Assembly: GCA_947565255.1 (NCBI GenBank) | Contig: CANOFI010000054.1 | Coordinates: 1-11,013, forward strand | Reading direction: 5' to 3' | Origin: an uncultured Lachnospiraceae bacterium | GTDB taxonomy: Bacteria; Bacillota; Clostridia; Lachnospirales; Lachnospiraceae | DNA length: 11,013 nt | Shown here: positions 1-6,325 of the stretch, one piece after another | Layout: every line of letters begins with the position of its first letter | Numbering within the stretch: the first letter of the stretch is position 1 | Notes under the pieces: model-generated | Database searches by the model: none | What the model saw: the letters and a program-made list of their open reading frames with translations, nothing else | Told to the model about the DNA's origin: nothing | Position numbers and translations under genes: made by a program

Positions 1-160
1 ACTGGTTTGCCACAAGCCATAAGAAACTGCTTTGGTTTACCATTATTACCCAGACTCGTCACTCCGAATAAACCTTTTGCAATTCCCTGCCAATTAAATT
101 ATTTTCCTCCATAATGCAAATATCGGATTATTCACCCCAAAGTTACATCCGTTCATCATA

Positions 161-196
161 TTTCCACAAAAAAAATCATATAGATTTTTATGGAAA
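161..196. repeat. AT-rich imperfect inverted repeat upstream of the phosphodiesterase gene
   Basis: TTTCCA (161-166) and AAAAATC (171-177) are mirrored by GATTTTT (183-189) and TGGAAA (191-196) around the 5-nt loop ATATA. The two arms are interrupted by CAAA on the left and A on the right. The repeat lies about 75-110 bases before the gene start at 270. It could be an operator, a weak bidirectional terminator of something to the left, or simply AT-rich chance. The surrounding 1-269 holds no other supported feature. Confidence 0.4.
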
Positions 197-254
197 AATT
201 TGTTACACTAATCGCAGGACGCCTGAATCAGTCGGGCAAATATCACGTATAACC

Positions 255-260
255 GGAGGA
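255..260 (+). promoter_or_regulatory. Ribosome binding site that fixes the phosphodiesterase start
   Basis: GGAGGA lies 9 nt before the ATG at 270. The same frame is open back to an ATG at 114, which would add 52 residues. That extension has no good Shine-Dalgarno sequence and no relation to the family, so 270 is preferred. Confidence 0.8.
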
Positions 261-269
261 TTTTCAAAA

Positions 270-1097
270 ATGACCATTCTATGTATCTCTGCCGCACTGC
301 TGCTTACACTCCTGATACTCTATCTGCTCGCCCTGCGCCCGCAGACAGACCGCCGCCACCTGCTGAAACCCTTTGAGCAGACATACATTGCCCACAGGGG
401 CTTTTTTGACAATTCCGGCCCTGCGCCGGAAAACTCCATTCCCGCCTTTCAAAGGGCTGTGGAACACGGATACGGCATTGAACTGGACGTTTCGCTGACT
501 AAAGACCACAGGCTGGTTGTGTTTCACGATGACACCTTAAAACGGATGTGCGGCATCCAAAAAGCCATATCACAGTGCACCTACGCGGAGCTGCAGAACC
601 TGACACTTGCCGGTTCCACGGCAAAGATTCCCCTGTTTCGCGATGTGCTCCTGACCGTGGACAAAAAGGTTCCCCTGATCATTGAAATCAAACCGGAAGG
701 AGACTGCATAGAAACCGCACGCGCACTGGCAGCCGCACTGGATTCCTACAGCGGAACGTACTGCATTGAATCGTTTCATCCGGGCGTCGTATTCTGGTTT
801 CGCAAAAACAGGCCGCACATTGTAAGAGGAATCCTCTCCACCGATTATAAAAAGAACCATTTAAGCCGAAACCCGTTTGTACAGTTTTTTCTGTCAAATC
901 TTTTGCTGAACTGGCTTGCGAAGCCTGATTTTATCGCTTACAACCATAAATATGCAAATCAGTTTTCCTACCGTCTCTGCCGGAAGCTGTACCGCGCTAT
1001 TCATGCGGCCTGGACCATCCGTTCCCAAAAAGAACTCGAACAGGCCAGAAAAACTTTCAGCATCTTTATCTTCGACAGCTTTCATCCGAAGCCGTAA
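270..1097 (+). CDS. Membrane-anchored glycerophosphodiester phosphodiesterase
   Basis: This 275-residue protein belongs to the GDPD family, which hydrolyses glycerophosphodiesters to glycerol-3-phosphate and an alcohol. Residues 2-22 form one hydrophobic membrane segment, and the rest is a single GDPD TIM-barrel domain of normal length. The family signature is intact: AHRG with the catalytic pair H42-R43, PENS at 53-56, the metal ligands E71 and D73 in IELDV, the second catalytic histidine H86 in VFHDDTL, and E139 in IEIKPEG. The N-terminal helix suggests a membrane-tethered enzyme, and its orientation cannot be read from the sequence alone. The start is set by GGAGGA 9 nt upstream. The gene is monocistronic here and converges on aroA with a 96-bp gap, in which I see no clear terminator. 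The family is clear. The substrate (phospholipid head group, lipoteichoic acid or scavenged diesters) is not. Confidence 0.92.
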   Translation: MTILCISAALLLTLLILYLLALRPQTDRRHLLKPFEQTYIAHRGFFDNSGPAPENSIPAFQRAVEHGYGIELDVSLTKDHRLVVFHDDTLKRMCGIQKAISQCTYAELQNLTLAGSTAKIPLFRDVLLTVDKKVPLIIEIKPEGDCIETARALAAALDSYSGTYCIESFHPGVVFWFRKNRPHIVRGILSTDYKKNHLSRNPFVQFFLSNLLLNWLAKPDFIAYNHKYANQFSYRLCRKLYRAIHAAWTIRSQKELEQARKTFSIFIFDSFHPKP

Positions 1098-1193
1098 CCA
1101 GACATACCACGGATAAAAATGACCGCACAACTGCCTAAAATCTGTTCCTCTCAAAAACACAGCCCTCAACCGGCGGCGTCTGGTTCGTGCTGA

Positions 1194-2477
1194 CTAACCA
1201 TACAGTCCGTCAATCACATCAAAATACTGTTCAAATGTCTTCGCGCAGCAATGCGGATTTTTGATGACAACACCGCCGCTTCGAAGTCCGATTAAGGTAA
1301 ATGCCATTGCCACGCGGTGGTCCTCATACGTCTCAACCTCTGCTGCCCTGACCGGGGCAGGCACAATCTCAATGCCATCACACTCCGGAAGGAGCCTGCA
1401 TCCGACGCCAAGCCGGTTTAGCTCTGTCACAATCGCATGAATCCGGTCAGATTCCTGCATGCGAATATGCCCCACATCCTCAATTCTGGTAGGAGAATCC
1501 GCAAATACAGCCACTGCCGCCAGGGTCAGCGCCTGATCCGAAAAATCCTTCATATTCACGGTAACGCCAGGATAGCTCTTTACCCCGCGTACGCATATGC
1601 CTTCGGGATGCTCCCCAACCGTACACCCCAGTCCGCGCAGCACTCCCAGAAACTTTTTATCCCCCTGCAGAGAGGTCTTTTCCCTTGTTCCTTTTACAGT
1701 CACCTGCCGGTTTAAAATCGCAGCCAGCGCAAAAAAATAACAGGCTGCCGACATATCAGGCTCAACGTCATACTGTGCAATTCCATAGGCCTGTCCGCCT
1801 TTTATCATACAGTCTGTCCCATTTTTTTGCACCTTGAGGCCAAACTGCTCCATCATGGCGAGCGTGAGCATGATATAGGCGCCCGCACTGCGCTCTCCTT
1901 CCATGTGCACCGTAAGTCCCTCCGGCAAAAGGGAGGCCGACATGAGAAGCGCGCTGGCAAACTGGCTGCTGACAGTGGTATCAATGGCAATCTCTCTGAC
2001 GGCCGGTTTTTCACTCTCGATTACAAAAGGAAAATGCCCTTCCTCCCCAAGACACCTGATGGTAACCCCCGCCCTTCTCAGCTGGCTGAGCAGCGGCTCC
2101 ATCGGTCTTTTTTTCATCTGCGCGGAGGAATCAAGCGTATAGCTTCCCCCCGCAAATGCAAGCATCACGGTAAGAAAACGCGCCGCCGTCCCCGCACTCC
2201 GCACATTGATGGATGCATTTCGGTTGGGAATGTCGCCCCCCAGTCCCTGAATCTGCACCTGCGCTTTCTCCTCTTCTATCTCTACATCAAATCCAAGCTC
2301 TGTAAGACAGCTTAAAAATGCCCTGGAATCATCGCTGAACAATACCCCCGTAAGAAGACAGCGGCAATTGCCGAGCGCTGCCAGAAGAAGCGCCCGGTTC
2401 GTCATGCTCTTCGAACCCGGCACCTCCACCGTCAACGGCTCTGTTCCTTTTAAAGCCTTTACCTCATATGTATCCAT
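1194..2477 (-). CDS. aroA: 3-phosphoshikimate 1-carboxyvinyltransferase (EPSP synthase)
   Basis: This 427-residue enzyme has the usual family length. It transfers the enolpyruvyl group of phosphoenolpyruvate to shikimate-3-phosphate, the sixth step of the shikimate pathway to chorismate, in the cytoplasm. Residues equivalent to the E. coli active site are present: K23, S24 and R28 in PGSKSMTNR, G96-T97 in the SAGTAAR loop, R124 in KKRP, S171-Q172 in the SSQF motif, D241, the catalytic D314 in KDFSDQA, E342 and R345 in QESDR, D386-H387-R388, and K413 in CAKTF. Position 101 is F where the E. coli-type loop has P. The start is supported by AGGAGG 6 nt upstream, and a sigma-A-like promoter precedes a leader of about 105 nt. 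No other shikimate gene is nearby, so it appears to be expressed alone. The identification is secure. Confidence 0.97.
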   Translation of the reverse strand: MDTYEVKALKGTEPLTVEVPGSKSMTNRALLLAALGNCRCLLTGVLFSDDSRAFLSCLTELGFDVEIEEEKAQVQIQGLGGDIPNRNASINVRSAGTAARFLTVMLAFAGGSYTLDSSAQMKKRPMEPLLSQLRRAGVTIRCLGEEGHFPFVIESEKPAVREIAIDTTVSSQFASALLMSASLLPEGLTVHMEGERSAGAYIMLTLAMMEQFGLKVQKNGTDCMIKGGQAYGIAQYDVEPDMSAACYFFALAAILNRQVTVKGTREKTSLQGDKKFLGVLRGLGCTVGEHPEGICVRGVKSYPGVTVNMKDFSDQALTLAAVAVFADSPTRIEDVGHIRMQESDRIHAIVTELNRLGVGCRLLPECDGIEIVPAPVRAAEVETYEDHRVAMAFTLIGLRSGGVVIKNPHCCAKTFEQYFDVIDGLYG

Positions 2478-2590
2478 CGTGATTCCTCCTCACTTTCTCC
2501 TGTCCTTTTGTATCATGCATTTACAAATAAATTGCAAAAAATCTTATCTATAACGCGGGCATGCATTATAAACCTTTTCTTCATTCTTAC

Positions 2591-2618
2591 ATTATACCTT
2601 TTTATTACAAAAAGTCAA
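2591..2618 (-). promoter_or_regulatory. Sigma-A-type promoter for aroA
   Basis: On the minus strand the -35 TTGACT (2618-2613) is separated by 16 bp from a perfect -10 TATAAT (2596-2591). Predicted transcription begins near 2584, leaving a leader of about 105 nt before the aroA ATG. The leader contains two copies of ATGCATG but no T-box or riboswitch that I recognise. Confidence 0.75.
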
Positions 2619-2679
2619 TCCGGCCAAAAAATCAAGTTTCCAAACACTTAACGCACAGCACCCGGTGAAAAACAAATTT

Positions 2680-3207
2680 TCATGCTTCTGTTTCCTTTAA
2701 CGGGTCCTTAAAAATCCCCAAATCCGGCGGGGCATACGTAAACCTTACAAAAAGGGCAAACACAAACAGCCACACGGCAATCCATATCATTTTCCTGCAC
2801 TGACAGTCCTTTGTCTTTTGAAACTGCCGGATGGTATAAAGACTGACAAGCAAAGCTGCAGCAAAAAAGGAGGCTATGTTCAGCCATTCTATATTTTTCC
2901 CAATAACCCCGGTATAGGTATAAAAAAACACCACAATAAATCCCATGCCGAGCAGAACCGCTTTCGCCTTCACCTTCCACAGACATTCCCACTCCCCATG
3001 AAAAGCCACCGCCTGAATCACAGTAAAAAGGAACACCGGAAAAAATAATAATTTCAAGTGTTCCCAGGTGCTTTCATTCACGGCTGAAACATAACCGGCC
3101 AGTTTCTGATTTCCGGACCATGCATAAACAAAATGCAGCAATGTACCTGCTATTGATACAAACAGAAACTCAGCAAACTCCCATTTTTTTATCGATTTTC
3201 CATCCAT
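2680..3207 (-). CDS. DUF6512-like small integral membrane protein
   Basis: This 175-residue protein has about five hydrophobic segments, at roughly residues 12-30, 53-70, 83-103, 108-126 and 140-157, so it should be an integral membrane protein. The motif NESTWEHLK (44-52) followed by FFPVF, and the tail YAPPDLGIF (158-166), resemble a family I recall as DUF6512, which has no established function. The start is supported by GGGAGG 8 nt upstream. It lies 96 bp downstream of the aldolase-family gene, and no strong promoter of its own is evident, so it may be read from that gene's promoter. No catalytic motif is visible. The gene itself is credible from its length, ribosome binding site and membrane topology. 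The family name comes from memory of motifs and is less certain. Confidence 0.82.
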   Translation of the reverse strand: MDGKSIKKWEFAEFLFVSIAGTLLHFVYAWSGNQKLAGYVSAVNESTWEHLKLLFFPVFLFTVIQAVAFHGEWECLWKVKAKAVLLGMGFIVVFFYTYTGVIGKNIEWLNIASFFAAALLVSLYTIRQFQKTKDCQCRKMIWIAVWLFVFALFVRFTYAPPDLGIFKDPLKETEA

Positions 3208-3274
3208 ACTGTCTGCCTCCCCGCATTTTTACCGCTATCCATAGCATATGCGGCGGCATGGGAATTTATTCGTT

Positions 3275-3289
3275 CTGAACACTGTTCAG
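3275..3289. repeat. 15-bp palindrome after the aldolase-family gene
   Basis: CTGAACA-C-TGTTCAG is a perfect 7-bp dyad around a single central base. It lies 14 bp after the stop of the aldolase-family gene and about 68 bp before the DUF6512-like gene. As RNA it could form a 6-bp stem with a 3-nt loop, but no T-run follows on the minus strand, so a standard terminator is unlikely. It could be an operator for the downstream gene. Confidence 0.5.
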
Positions 3290-3303
3290 CGTCAGATTTT
3301 TCT

Positions 3304-4218
3304 TTATTGAATCTCTTTTTTTATATAATGATACAGCTTCTGCATCTGCTCCACCTCTGCCATGCGGCTTGGCGTCAGCTCATCTTTATCCTTATTGCGG
3401 CAGTTCAGCGTCATCTTCACGCCCTCCAGATTCATATGATATTTTGCATTGACCGGATAGCACTGGCATTCAATCACAGAGGCCGCGCCGATAAATGCCT
3501 GTATCAGTTCTGCCTTTTGGGGCTGTTTGTCAAAGTTTTTGCACAGCCATGCATACAGCTCCGAATGGAAATTCGCCATCACACCGCTGAAGCCTGCACA
3601 GCCCAGTTTCAGACTTTCTAATAATGTCGCTGAATTTGCATTAAAAATCTTAAGGTTCGTACCGGAAACTGCGTCCAGCTTTGCTTTCAGCTGCCCGACG
3701 CTGCAGCAGGTGTCCTTTAAAAATGAAAATCTGCCCGTATCCGCACACCATTTTAAATTGTCCGGCGTAAGAAGCCTCTTATAGGGATATGGACATTCGT
3801 AAATTCCAAAGGATTCTCCCGGAATTTTATCAATGAGGCTTTCTATGTTTCTTCGCACGACATCGTCGCTCTCTTCCGGCTTTGCAAACTGATTCGAAAT
3901 AAAAACGTATGCCTGCACGCCGGCATCGATAATCGCCTTCGCCTCTTCAATCTGATCCTCCACGCGTTCTGCCACATGCCCGGACGCAATGACTCCAATA
4001 TGCTTCGGCGTGTTTTCCACCACAAATTTTGCAAGCTCCAGACGCTCTTCCTTATTCAGAAAAAACATTTCGCTGGACTGGCATACGGCAAAAATACCGG
4101 TCACTCCCTGCTTATCATACCATTCAATGATTCTCAGCACAGCATCATAATCTATTTTATTGTCCTCTGTGTAAGGGGTAATCATTGTCGGCCAGACACC
4201 ATTTTCTATTGTATACAT
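3304..4218 (-). CDS. Dihydrodipicolinate synthase/N-acetylneuraminate lyase-family aldolase, substrate unknown
   Basis: This 304-residue protein has the length and motif order of the DapA/NanA class I aldolase superfamily, which forms a Schiff base with pyruvate or a related 2-oxo acid in a TIM barrel. The Schiff-base lysine is K168 in FSFLKDT, and Y140 in GIYECPYPYKR sits where the catalytic tyrosine of the YNxP motif is expected. The substrate-binding motif that reads GTTGE in DapA is CQSSE here (46-50), followed by the expected FFLNKEER. This argues against true dihydrodipicolinate synthase and for a divergent lyase or aldolase. The start is supported by AGGAGG 7 nt upstream. A sigma-A-like promoter and a leader dyad precede it, indicating a unit separate from spoIIIA. 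No sugar or sialic acid genes are adjacent to suggest a substrate. The superfamily is secure and the reaction is unknown. Confidence 0.88.
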   Translation of the reverse strand: MYTIENGVWPTMITPYTEDNKIDYDAVLRIIEWYDKQGVTGIFAVCQSSEMFFLNKEERLELAKFVVENTPKHIGVIASGHVAERVEDQIEEAKAIIDAGVQAYVFISNQFAKPEESDDVVRRNIESLIDKIPGESFGIYECPYPYKRLLTPDNLKWCADTGRFSFLKDTCCSVGQLKAKLDAVSGTNLKIFNANSATLLESLKLGCAGFSGVMANFHSELYAWLCKNFDKQPQKAELIQAFIGAASVIECQCYPVNAKYHMNLEGVKMTLNCRNKDKDELTPSRMAEVEQMQKLYHYIKKEIQ

Positions 4219-4241
4219 CCTTTTTCCTCCTGCATGCGTCC

Positions 4242-4258
4242 CGTTTCAATCCGAAACG
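4242..4258. promoter_or_regulatory. Leader dyad upstream of the aldolase-family gene (possible operator)
   Basis: CGTTTC-AATCC-GAAACG is a perfect 6-bp inverted repeat with a 5-base centre. It lies between the predicted transcription start (about 4291) and the ribosome binding site (4226-4230). A second small dyad, TGCGG-TATC-CCGCA, is at 4270-4283. Dyads at this position are typical of repressor operators, but they could also act as RNA hairpins. No regulator gene is adjacent. Confidence 0.45.
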
Positions 4259-4297
4259 TTGTATTTTGCTGCGGTATCCCGCAAATCCTTACTTTTT

Positions 4298-4326
4298 ATT
4301 GTAATATAAATCCAATTGCCTGACAA
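4298..4326 (-). promoter_or_regulatory. Sigma-A-type promoter for the aldolase-family gene
   Basis: On the minus strand the -35 TTGTCA (4326-4321) and -10 TACAAT (4303-4298) are separated by 17 bp. It starts immediately after the end of spoIIIAH (stop at 4340). This suggests the aldolase-family gene is transcribed independently of sporulation. I see no clear terminator between spoIIIAH and this promoter, so some sporulation read-through is possible. Confidence 0.65.
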
Positions 4327-4339
4327 GATGTTTTTCAAA

Positions 4340-5071
4340 TTATTTTACTGTGGTGATGACAATGTTTTCGCCGGCCACTCCGGTCTTACGCTTTACGATA
4401 TCCTCAATCTGCGCCCTCTGCACGTCTGTCAGTTCGGAGGCGTTTACTACGACGTCGACCGAATTTTCCTGCATGCTTACCACTGCCTCGCTGAAGCCCT
4501 TTGCCTCTAACAAAATCTCTGCGGCCGCCTCTTTTTCCGCAATCTGCGTCAGGTCTATCATTCCCTGTACCGCTTCCTGCTTCTGCCCTTCTCCGATTGC
4601 CGTGTTATTGATAATCTGCATCAGAGTCTCTTTGTTTTTTGCACGCATCTGTTCCCTTGTCAGCCTTGCCTGGGCAATCGCTCCTACATCAGTCGAATTG
4701 GCAAGCACTGCCGTTCCGGGATTGGAAGGCGTGCCGTCTGTCGTACTGCCAGCATCTGCCTCTTCTACCTCTGGAAGCGCCTCAATATCTGTCAGTGTCT
4801 CCACGGCGGCTGTACTGGCCTCCTCCTGCGTGGACTGCTGCTGCACCTCCTGCGCCAGTACATCTTTTTCCTTTGCCGCGATATCTTCCATGGAAATATC
4901 GCTTGTATCCAGTACCTGGGCCTTATCCTCTGTCACTGCCTTTCCTTCTGCTTCGGCCGTTTCCTTATTCCCGGAAAAATGCTCCCCGGAATAATTCAGA
5001 TACCCTGCCACCGCAATCATGACCGCCAGCGTTGTAATAATCAGTTGATTTTTTCGAAATATTTTTTTCAC
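4340..5071 (-). CDS. spoIIIAH: Stage III sporulation protein AH (ring-forming, SpoIIQ partner)
   Basis: This 243-residue protein has one N-terminal membrane segment (about 9-27), then a long acidic Ser/Thr/Glu/Ala-rich linker (about 35-130). The C-terminal domain (about 132-243) matches the YscJ/FliF-like ring-building domain of SpoIIIAH, with RLTREQMRAKN leading in and the VDVVVNASELTDVQRAQIEDIV stretch split here as VDVVVNAS (205-212) and LTDVQRAQIEDIV (214-226). In the family this domain faces the space between the mother-cell and forespore membranes and binds forespore SpoIIQ, forming the mother-cell ring of the feeding channel. The start is GTG, fixed by GAGGAGGG a few bases upstream. 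It is the last gene of the operon, 59 bp after spoIIIAG, the widest gap inside the operon. The linker looks low in complexity and would be expected to vary between species. Confidence 0.95.
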   Translation of the reverse strand: MKKIFRKNQLIITTLAVMIAVAGYLNYSGEHFSGNKETAEAEGKAVTEDKAQVLDTSDISMEDIAAKEKDVLAQEVQQQSTQEEASTAAVETLTDIEALPEVEEADAGSTTDGTPSNPGTAVLANSTDVGAIAQARLTREQMRAKNKETLMQIINNTAIGEGQKQEAVQGMIDLTQIAEKEAAAEILLEAKGFSEAVVSMQENSVDVVVNASELTDVQRAQIEDIVKRKTGVAGENIVITTVK

Positions 5072-5130
5072 AAGAACCCTCCTCTTTTTTTATTTATTTT
5101 CGTGTTACCCCTTTTTAGCCCGCTGCCTAT

Positions 5131-5688
5131 TTATTTCATCTTCATTACTTTTATCTTATGTACCTCAATGGAAAATAATGCTTGCACGGCCTCAGAAATA
5201 TTTTTTGCAACCGTTCCGTTTCCGCCTCCCTGGGCAATCACACAGACGCCTTCTACCTGCGGCACCAGCTCCTTTACGACATAGGGAATGCTGTCGCCGT
5301 CTTTCTGCAGGTATACGGTGCTTTCCTCCCATGTATTTTCTTTGGTTGTGCGTTTTCCCCCGGACGCATCCCCCTCTTCTATCTGGGACTGCACCTGCGG
5401 CACGTCCTTTTCCACCACCGTTTCCCCGCTTCCGCTCAGCGTTACCATCACTTTTACCTTTCCCACGCCTTCCATCTGGCTTAAAAGATTTTCGAGCTGC
5501 TCCTCCATCTTATTCTGGTATTCCTCCCGCTCGTCTTTATTTTGTTCTGTCTGTTCTACAACAGGTGTTTCTTCTTTTGTTTTGCTGTCCTTATTTTCCG
5601 TGGGAAGCGCAATGATCACCAGGAGCACGCCGACGAGCAGAATAATGAGCCACTGGTTTTTTCCCAGCTGTTTGAATTGCAGTTTCAT
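5131..5688 (-). CDS. spoIIIAG: Stage III sporulation protein AG
   Basis: This 185-residue protein has one membrane segment (about 12-29), a charged and coiled-coil-prone stretch rich in Glu, Lys and Gln (about 31-70), and a ring-building domain from about 62 onward (LENLLSQMEGVGKVKVMVTL at 65-84). The domain is interrupted by a polar insertion (about 92-125) and continues with YVVKELVPQVEGVCVIAQGG to the end. In B. subtilis SpoIIIAG forms a large ring in the intermembrane space, with the insertion making an extra beta region. The frame is open 24 bases further upstream to 5712, but that would overlap spoIIIAF. AGGAGG at 5695-5700, 6 nt before the ATG at 5688, decides the start. The gene follows the spoIIIAF stop directly. 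It is somewhat shorter than the B. subtilis protein, mostly in the linker region. Confidence 0.94.
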   Translation of the reverse strand: MKLQFKQLGKNQWLIILLVGVLLVIIALPTENKDSKTKEETPVVEQTEQNKDEREEYQNKMEEQLENLLSQMEGVGKVKVMVTLSGSGETVVEKDVPQVQSQIEEGDASGGKRTTKENTWEESTVYLQKDGDSIPYVVKELVPQVEGVCVIAQGGGNGTVAKNISEAVQALFSIEVHKIKVMKMK

Positions 5689-5694
5689 GTAAAT

Positions 5695-5700
5695 CCTCCT
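5695..5700 (-). promoter_or_regulatory. Ribosome binding site that fixes the spoIIIAG start
   Basis: AGGAGG on the minus strand lies 6 nt before the ATG at 5688 and ends one base from the spoIIIAF stop codon. An in-frame ATG at 5712 would add eight residues inside spoIIIAF, and this strong site argues against it. Confidence 0.8.
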
Positions 5701-5701
5701 T

Positions 5702-6277
5702 TCAGGAGACATAAATCTTTATACGGCTTTTTTCGATTCCGTAGTATTGGGAGAGTGCTTCCTGCAGCGCCTGCCTTTTCGTATCCGTCTCCCGTTTTCC
5801 GCTTCCGTCCCCAATCACGATTTGGGGTATGTCAACAGAGCCACTTTCTTTCTTCTGCGCCGTAACCTCCATCACGATGGACACCGGCAATATTTCCTGC
5901 CCTGTTTTCTGTACCTCTACCTGTACTCTTTGTGCCTGCATGCCCATCTGTGAAGCCTGTGCCTTCGCATACTGCCCCACCTGCTTTTCATATTCCGCAA
6001 TCAGTTTTTCTTCCTGTGCATGTTCAAACTCACTTTTCGCACCATCCAGGCTTTCAGACGCCCCATCCTCAAAAAATTCCAGAATGCTTCCCTCCTCCAG
6101 CAGCTCTCCTTTTGCCGCAAGCTGAATGACCGGCTTTGTCACAACGATAATCAAAAGCATCCCGGTAAACAGGCGAATGTATTTTTCATACTTTTTACCC
6201 GGAACTAAATTGGATATGACGGTCACGAAAATAAGATAAAAAACGATTCCCTTTACCCAGTCAAAGATTGCCTGCAT
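5702..6277 (-). CDS. spoIIIAF: Stage III sporulation protein AF
   Basis: This 191-residue protein has two N-terminal membrane segments (about 7-24 and 37-54) separated by the family motif NLVPGKKYEKYIRLFTGM (23-40). A soluble region follows, with a Glu/Ala/Gln-rich helical stretch (about 72-112) and a small alpha/beta domain to the end. SpoIIIAF is a membrane component of the SpoIIIA complex in the outer forespore membrane, and its C-terminal domain has been likened to secretion-system components. The start is supported by GGAGGGGG 6 nt upstream. It lies 48 bp after spoIIIAE and its stop abuts the spoIIIAG ribosome binding site. A small hairpin occupies the gap to spoIIIAE. Confidence 0.94.
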   Translation of the reverse strand: MQAIFDWVKGIVFYLIFVTVISNLVPGKKYEKYIRLFTGMLLIIVVTKPVIQLAAKGELLEEGSILEFFEDGASESLDGAKSEFEHAQEEKLIAEYEKQVGQYAKAQASQMGMQAQRVQVEVQKTGQEILPVSIVMEVTAQKKESGSVDIPQIVIGDGSGKRETDTKRQALQEALSQYYGIEKSRIKIYVS

Positions 6278-6301
6278 ATGCTGCCCCCTCCTATCTTTCC
6301 T

Positions 6302-6322
6302 GCAGTTATCCGGTAAAACTGC
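6302..6322 (-). other. Small hairpin in the spoIIIAE-spoIIIAF gap
   Basis: GCAGTT and AACTGC form a perfect 6-bp inverted repeat around a 9-base loop, 3 bases after the spoIIIAE stop and upstream of the spoIIIAF ribosome binding site. No T-run follows, so it is not a standard terminator. It could affect mRNA stability or be chance. Confidence 0.3.
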
Positions 6323-6325
6323 TGC

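Noticed and set aside
1..113. Short open frames on both strands running off the left edge
   Set aside because: The plus frame ends at the TAA at 112-114 and a minus frame runs to the edge, but neither resembles a family I recognise and the piece is too short to judge.
114..269. N-terminal extension of the phosphodiesterase to ATG 114
   Set aside because: There is no good Shine-Dalgarno at 114, the 52 extra residues do not look like protein of this family, and GGAGGA precedes the ATG at 270.
1096..1185. Inverted repeat AACCAGAC (1096-1103) and GTCTGGTT (1178-1185) at the convergent end of the phosphodiesterase gene and aroA
   Set aside because: The arms are only 8 bp and 74 bases apart with no T-runs suitably placed, so a bidirectional terminator is not supported and chance is likely.
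2478..2590. Possible T-box or other riboswitch in the aroA leader
   Set aside because: The leader is only about 105 nt, with no T-box sequence, no specifier stem and no terminator hairpin. Two ATGCATG copies are not enough.
3275..3289. LexA (SOS) box
   Set aside because: The spacing GAAC-N3-GTTC is one base short of the Bacillus LexA site and the flanking gene has no link to DNA repair.
4350..4994. Plus-strand open frame of 214 codons opposite spoIIIAH
   Set aside because: Its Ser/Ala/Cys/Thr-rich translation is the mirror of the low-complexity SpoIIIAH linker, and it has no ribosome binding site.
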